Source of the DNA: Patiria pectinifera
Taxonomy: Eukaryota > Echinodermata > Asteroidea > Valvatida > Asterinidae
Length of the DNA stretch: 64,000 bases
Assembly: GCA_029964075.1 (NCBI GenBank)
Contig: CM057149.1
Span: forward strand, 20,598,197 to 20,662,196
Reading direction: 5' to 3'
Under the pieces are notes generated by a model. The model saw only the letters and a program-made list of their open reading frames with translations, ran no database searches and was not told the DNA's origin. Below are positions 60,014-64,000 of this stretch, piece by piece (positions within the stretch are counted from its first letter, which is position 1; every line of letters starts with the position of its first letter). Position numbers and translations under genes: made by a program.

Positions 60014-60316
60014 TTTCGTGAGTGTTTTTTGGGACTTTTTTTACCGTGACAAATCTTCGTCTGGTTCCCCAGCTTACATTGTCGTTGTGACTTTGACACT
60101 GTATTCAGGAGATGGGAATCAGACCTAACTATTGCGTGTAAATCTTCCCGTGCACCCACGGTTGGATAGTGGTTTTTTTCATCATGGATACCAGACTTGT
60201 TTAAGTTTGAACAGTCATTCTTTCAGAACTGATGTGTAACTGCTATTATTTTGATGATTTCTATAATACTAGTGATTAAGTGGGTGAGCTGACCAATTGA
60301 GGACGTCGATATCACC

Positions 60317-60412
60317 ATGGCGGATAGAACAAAGCAAGAGAGAAAGCCAGACGCGAGTGGCAAAGTCTTGGCAGGTGCAGCGCGATCTGTATCCTACAAC
60401 ATGTTACTTCAG
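60317..60412 (+). CDS. RFT1: RFT1 exon 1 (start codon)
   Basis: Residues 1-32, [20 protein letters not shown] through SYNMLLQ. A hydrophilic lead-in precedes the family match [13 protein letters not shown]. Donor CAG/GTAATA, phase 0. Confidence 0.9.
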
Positions 60413-63232
60413 GTAATAAATTGGAATTAATGTAATCAGACATTGCCAGTGTTCAACAATCAGCAATTTCATTGGTTCCTTGCTTGGTTAGAAATGTCTT
60501 TCGTGCCAACTTTTCAGGCTGCCGTTCTAGATTGCAACTTTTTGGGTATTTAAACTGATTCATTTTTAAGAATAGGTTGTTGGGGGATTTCTAGGAGAAA
60601 AATGGGGTAGGTTTTTTTTTTATTGGGAGAAATTTTGACCATTTGGGAAAACCTTAGAAAACCTTAGACACATAAAATGGGTTAGTGGTGGAATTTGAAT
60701 CTGGATTTTTTTAAATTTGGTTTGATTTCTACTATTCGGTTACAATTTTGGAAACCATATAATTATTTTGAAACCCACGTTAAAAAACTTAAGCCTTACT
60801 TTTTTTTGTGACACAGGCAAAAACAATTGAAAACATCCCCCAATTTGCTCCCTGGTCTCTGATTGTTACTGCATTCACTTGCTAGTGGTCTTCTTGGTAT
60901 ATGAAGAGCCTGTCCATGCGACTAACCATACCAGACAGTTCCCACCAATTTTTTTCAACATTACAGCTCTGGAGTGTTTTTGTAAAGGCCCAGTGGTCAT
61001 TGAATCCTGCAAACTATACCCATGTGGGGTGCTGTGGTCCAACGGTGACGGTGTTCGACTCGTGTGCCGTGGTACATGGGTTTGAATCCTGACCGTGGGA
61101 ACATGATGCTTGTGCTCTTCAGCAAGGCCCTTTACCATTATTGCTTCGTCCTTCGGATGGGACGTAAAGCCGTAGGTCCCGTGTGTTGTGTAATGCACGT
61201 AAAAGAACCCAGTAACACTTATCGCTAAGAGAAGGGGTTTGCCCCGGTGTTTCTGGCAAGTGGCTGCAATATGCGCCGCAGTACCTTGTAAACCATTATA
61301 AGGTACTACATACATGTAATGGGTCTCATATTTCTCATAAACTTTATTTACCTTTCTTTAATAATAGACATAATTTCCAGCGCCTTGAGTACCTAATTGT
61401 TGGTAGATAAGTGCGCTATATAAGACTCCGATATTATTATATTATTATAAATCAATGGGAGGGCATTTCATGCGGCACCTCACTCGTCACTTTTTGTTGG
61501 CATGACTGTCAGCTGGATGGGAAGTTTCGGTGTATTCTTATTTGGTCTGAAAAAAAAAAATAGGATTTTAACCAGATTTTGATATCTCCTATTTGTGCCA
61601 CCACTAAAATGGAGAACTTTTTCTTAATAACAGTAATAACGGAAACATTTTCACACACAAATTCCAACTTTGGCTACCCCATGTGCATTAGGGTTTTTTT
61701 TGGCTGTAACTAATCTGGGGTTTTTCTTCTCACTTGAATATTTTCAGCTTATATCTTCCCTTCTTCGACACTCACTTTTCAGAAATGAATGGTTTCAGAC
61801 TTAAGTTAAAAGAAAACAACTTGGTCTTTGCAGAAGGGCCCTCTCATCACATTCATCAGCAATTTTATTTTTGATTTAACCATCTTGTCCTTATTGTGCA
61901 CAGATCATGTTCCGGGTGTCAACATTTGTGCTGAATGCTCTGATATTGAGGTACATCTCCAAGGAAATGTTGGGAGTTGTCTCAGTCAGGTAATAACCCT
62001 AACCTCTAAAAAAAATTTATAGAAACTTTTCTCAATCTTCCAAAATCTTCCCATGTGAAAAAGCAATGGCTGGGCTAGTAATACCTTTCTCAATCCCGAC
62101 AAAACCGTTCCAAAAAAGCTCGATAAATTTGGGAAGATCTGAGAGGGTTACAGCTAACTGACAGTAAAGGGCCTGATGCACTTATATTATCAAGTTTACC
62201 CTCCTATGAAAACACACATTCTGTGCCAAGTTGTTCTCTCAGGCAAAATCAATCAAGTGACTGTTTTCAACAGTTAGGAGCTCCCAGCATGCATTAAGCA
62301 GAATTGACTGGCCGTGACTGTTTATGTAAATTGATACAGCTATGCTTTGACTGTAGGTGATTGATAAGCCAGCTGTGCCCTACCACTTGCCTGTTTTTGT
62401 CTGTTGACTGAATTTGGCTAGTCACGGTGCTTGCTTGAAATAAGATTTGACTGTTGGTGACTAGCCTGTGTAAAAGGCATGGCAGGGGAAGAGGATTGAT
62501 TTTTGGACTGTCTGTTAGTGTTCAGATAGCAGGAGGGTTTGAAAGAAAATAATTACATATTATTGGGTGGCCATCCAATACTATTATTTATATCCGGCTG
62601 ACTTAATCCAAAAGAAATCAGTGACGCTGTCTTAAAACAGAACTTCGACGAAATACCCGCTAGCATAAGTTTGTCCTGGATCTTAAAATCCATTGGTACT
62701 GTAGATTCTTCTCGGCCAGATACGCTCGCAGAATATTTACTGCCTTTTTGGTTACATGCAAGGTATTTTTGGCATCTTTCCTTCCAAAAATGTTGTTGAA
62801 TTCTTTGTTTACTGAATACCAAAGCAAATCTTACATCGCTGGAAGCTGCCAATTTTGTTGATTAACACTTTGTGTGACATTCTGTTGACTGGTTGACGAC
62901 TGTAAGTTTCTGCACTCTTGATTGACCGAGAACCTGCAAACCTGGTGTCAATACCATAAAATGTCTCATGTCTATGCAAAAATTATTTTAAAAACCCAAA
63001 ACGATATTGCATAGTCGTCCTGGTAGTTTCCCAAAAGTATGCAATACACTGATTTATTTTTACTTCTTGGAGGCCTGATATAAATACTAATATCCAATAT
63101 TCCTTACACTTGTAGGTTGCAGCTCCTGTATTCCACCACATTGTTCATAGCTGGGGAGGCATTCCGTCGAGCTTGCCTTAGCCAAGGCCAGCACAGAGAC
63201 TGGACACTCACAGTCAATCTGCTCTGGTGCTC
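60317..63232 (+). CDS. RFT1: RFT1 homologue, 5' part (exons 1-3; gene continues past the window)
   Basis: RFT1 is a polytopic ER membrane protein of the MOP flippase superfamily, needed for N-glycosylation and implicated in handling Man5GlcNAc2-PP-dolichol. Three exons give the first ~99 residues. The ATG at 60,317 sits in a good context (ATCACCATGG). MLLQ / [20 protein letters not shown] / EMLGVVSVR / [20 protein letters not shown] / [17 protein letters not shown] matches the conserved N-terminal helices and loop of RFT1. The reading continues through the last visible donor (GTAAGT) and needs further exons beyond 64,000. It is divergent from PXK, with ~4.5 kb between start codons. Confidence 0.94.
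61020..61440 (+). mobile_element. tRNA-derived SINE, family B
   Basis: Begins GGTGCTGTGGTCCAACGGTG (box A-like), then GGGTTTGAATCCTGACCG (box B). Body GGATGGGACGTAAAGCCGTA, GGTCCCGTGTG and CACGTAAAAGAACCCAGT; tail is an ATT/TAT microsatellite at ~61,430-61,450. In RFT1 intron 1. Confidence 0.75.
61904..61989 (+). CDS. RFT1: RFT1 exon 2
   Basis: Residues 33-60 plus two bases, [20 protein letters not shown] through GVVSV. The acceptor TGCACAG keeps the frame; it ends in phase 2 at CAG/GTAATA. Confidence 0.95.
62000..62160. repeat. Short TAACCCTAACCTC-edged repeat
   Basis: Starts ATAACCCTAACCTC, contains TCTCAATCTTCCAAAATCTTCC and an inverted TTTGGGAAGATCTGAGAGGGTTA. Probably another small relative of the CCTCC family, immediately 3' of RFT1 exon 2. 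Confidence 0.5.
62200..62537 (-). repeat. CAGTCACAGACAGTC family, copy 3 (inverted)
   Basis: Reverse-complement match to copy 1: GACTGTTTTCAACAGTTA, GCATTAAGCAGAATTGACTG, TTGACTGTAGGTGATTGATA, GGCATGGCAGGGGAAGAG. In RFT1 intron 2. Confidence 0.75.
63116..63232 (+). CDS. RFT1: RFT1 exon 3
   Basis: Residues 61-99, [20 protein letters not shown] through NLLWC. Contains the hallmark EAFRRACL. It ends at TC/GTAAGT in phase 2. Confidence 0.95.
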
Positions 63233-64000
63233 GTAAGTAAATCCCTTGAAAAATCCTGGTCTTGATCCAAGACGTGAATTAAACAAGATGAATCAAATCC
63301 AATTTGGGAAAGGGCACTCGGACGTGAAAAATTTTGAGCATACCTCGTGCGCACTTGAGGTATGTTTTTTAATTTAAACCTGTGCCAGAGTTCTCGATAC
63401 CTGCATTGATTCATCAAGGATTTATGTTCTTGATAGTGACCATTTCCGACGCCTTGGCTTGACCACCCTTTGTTAGGGATCAGGACCAGCTGCATAAAGG
63501 GAAGAAAATAATCATCATTATCCAATCTTGTGACCAAGACCACCCTTCATATTATTCATGTGTATGTTCAGGATGTGACGTTTACATGTTTAAACGAAAA
63601 ATATTGTAAATCCATTTAAATATTTTCCAAAACGTGTAAACGAAACCTTAAATATAAAAAGGGACCTTCGGTCACGCAATTTGCCTTCGACCTTTACATA
63701 CTTTTTATTTCACAAATTAAAAGATTTACAAAGTATTAGAAGCACTGCACTACTTGATTACATTCCGGGTCATTGAGTTTATACGTTTTCAATAACTGCC
63801 CGCTATCTATTAGGCCAATCATATACAATGTTAACAGTTTACTGTGTTTGATGTTTTCACTTCCCCAGTGTTTCCCCTAAAATACTTTAAACTGTCCCAG
63901 TGTTCTCAGATTTTTTCCATAAGAAAACACGATGAAATTCCATCATTGTATCCTCCCCCCCTTGCACATATAAAAATATATCCTGGTACTGAAAACAAAA
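63233..64000. other. RFT1 intron 3 (start)
   Basis: Begins at the exon 3 donor and runs off the window. AT-rich; no further RFT1 exon is visible. Confidence 0.7.

Overview
This is a eukaryotic window from an intron-rich, repeat-laden animal genome. It holds three complete nuclear protein genes and the 5' end of a fourth. Exons were assembled by hand from GT/AG splice sites, reading-frame continuity and homology recalled from memory. Very abundant short inverted-repeat transposons, tRNA-derived SINEs, a Penelope-like retroelement piece and frequent ACATGTACATGT-type words suggest a marine invertebrate, possibly an invertebrate deuterostome (echinoderm, hemichordate or cephalochordate). Species cannot be fixed from the sequence alone.

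Layout: (1) 513-10,779, minus: SLC25A3, the mitochondrial phosphate carrier, 7 coding exons, 368 codons. (2) 10,780-13,057: a 2.3-kb divergent spacer with CRE/ATF-like and CCAAT-like sites on the carrier side. (3) 13,058-20,650, plus: PDHB, pyruvate dehydrogenase E1 beta, 8 coding exons, 368 codons. (4) 20,651-27,317: intergenic, filled with MITEs, including two 175-bp elements with perfect 6-bp target-site duplications. (5) 27,318-55,855, minus: PXK, a PX-domain pseudokinase with a C-terminal WH2 motif, 12 coding exons, 571 codons. (6) 55,856-60,316: intergenic, with a 2.5-kb foldback element. (7) 60,317 to beyond the window, plus: RFT1, first three coding exons.

PDHB and PXK are convergent neighbours, the same arrangement I recall for human 3p14.3, with human RFT1 also on 3p. 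SLC25A3 and PDHB, both mitochondrial energy-metabolism genes, are head to head.

The most striking structure is 56,782-59,329. A candidate 8-9-bp target duplication (CTAAGTAGG) brackets inverted arrays of a 16-bp tandem repeat. Between them lie two ~950-bp inverted arms around a 50-bp spacer, each carrying the same 5'-truncated Penelope-like reverse-transcriptase C-terminal region. The left arm also carries, on the minus strand, a complete 43-nt hammerhead ribozyme; its counterpart in the right arm has lost core residue G12. The rest of the non-coding space is a layered set of MITE and SINE families, several nested, so relative insertion order can be read. One locus has a matching uninterrupted copy elsewhere in the window.
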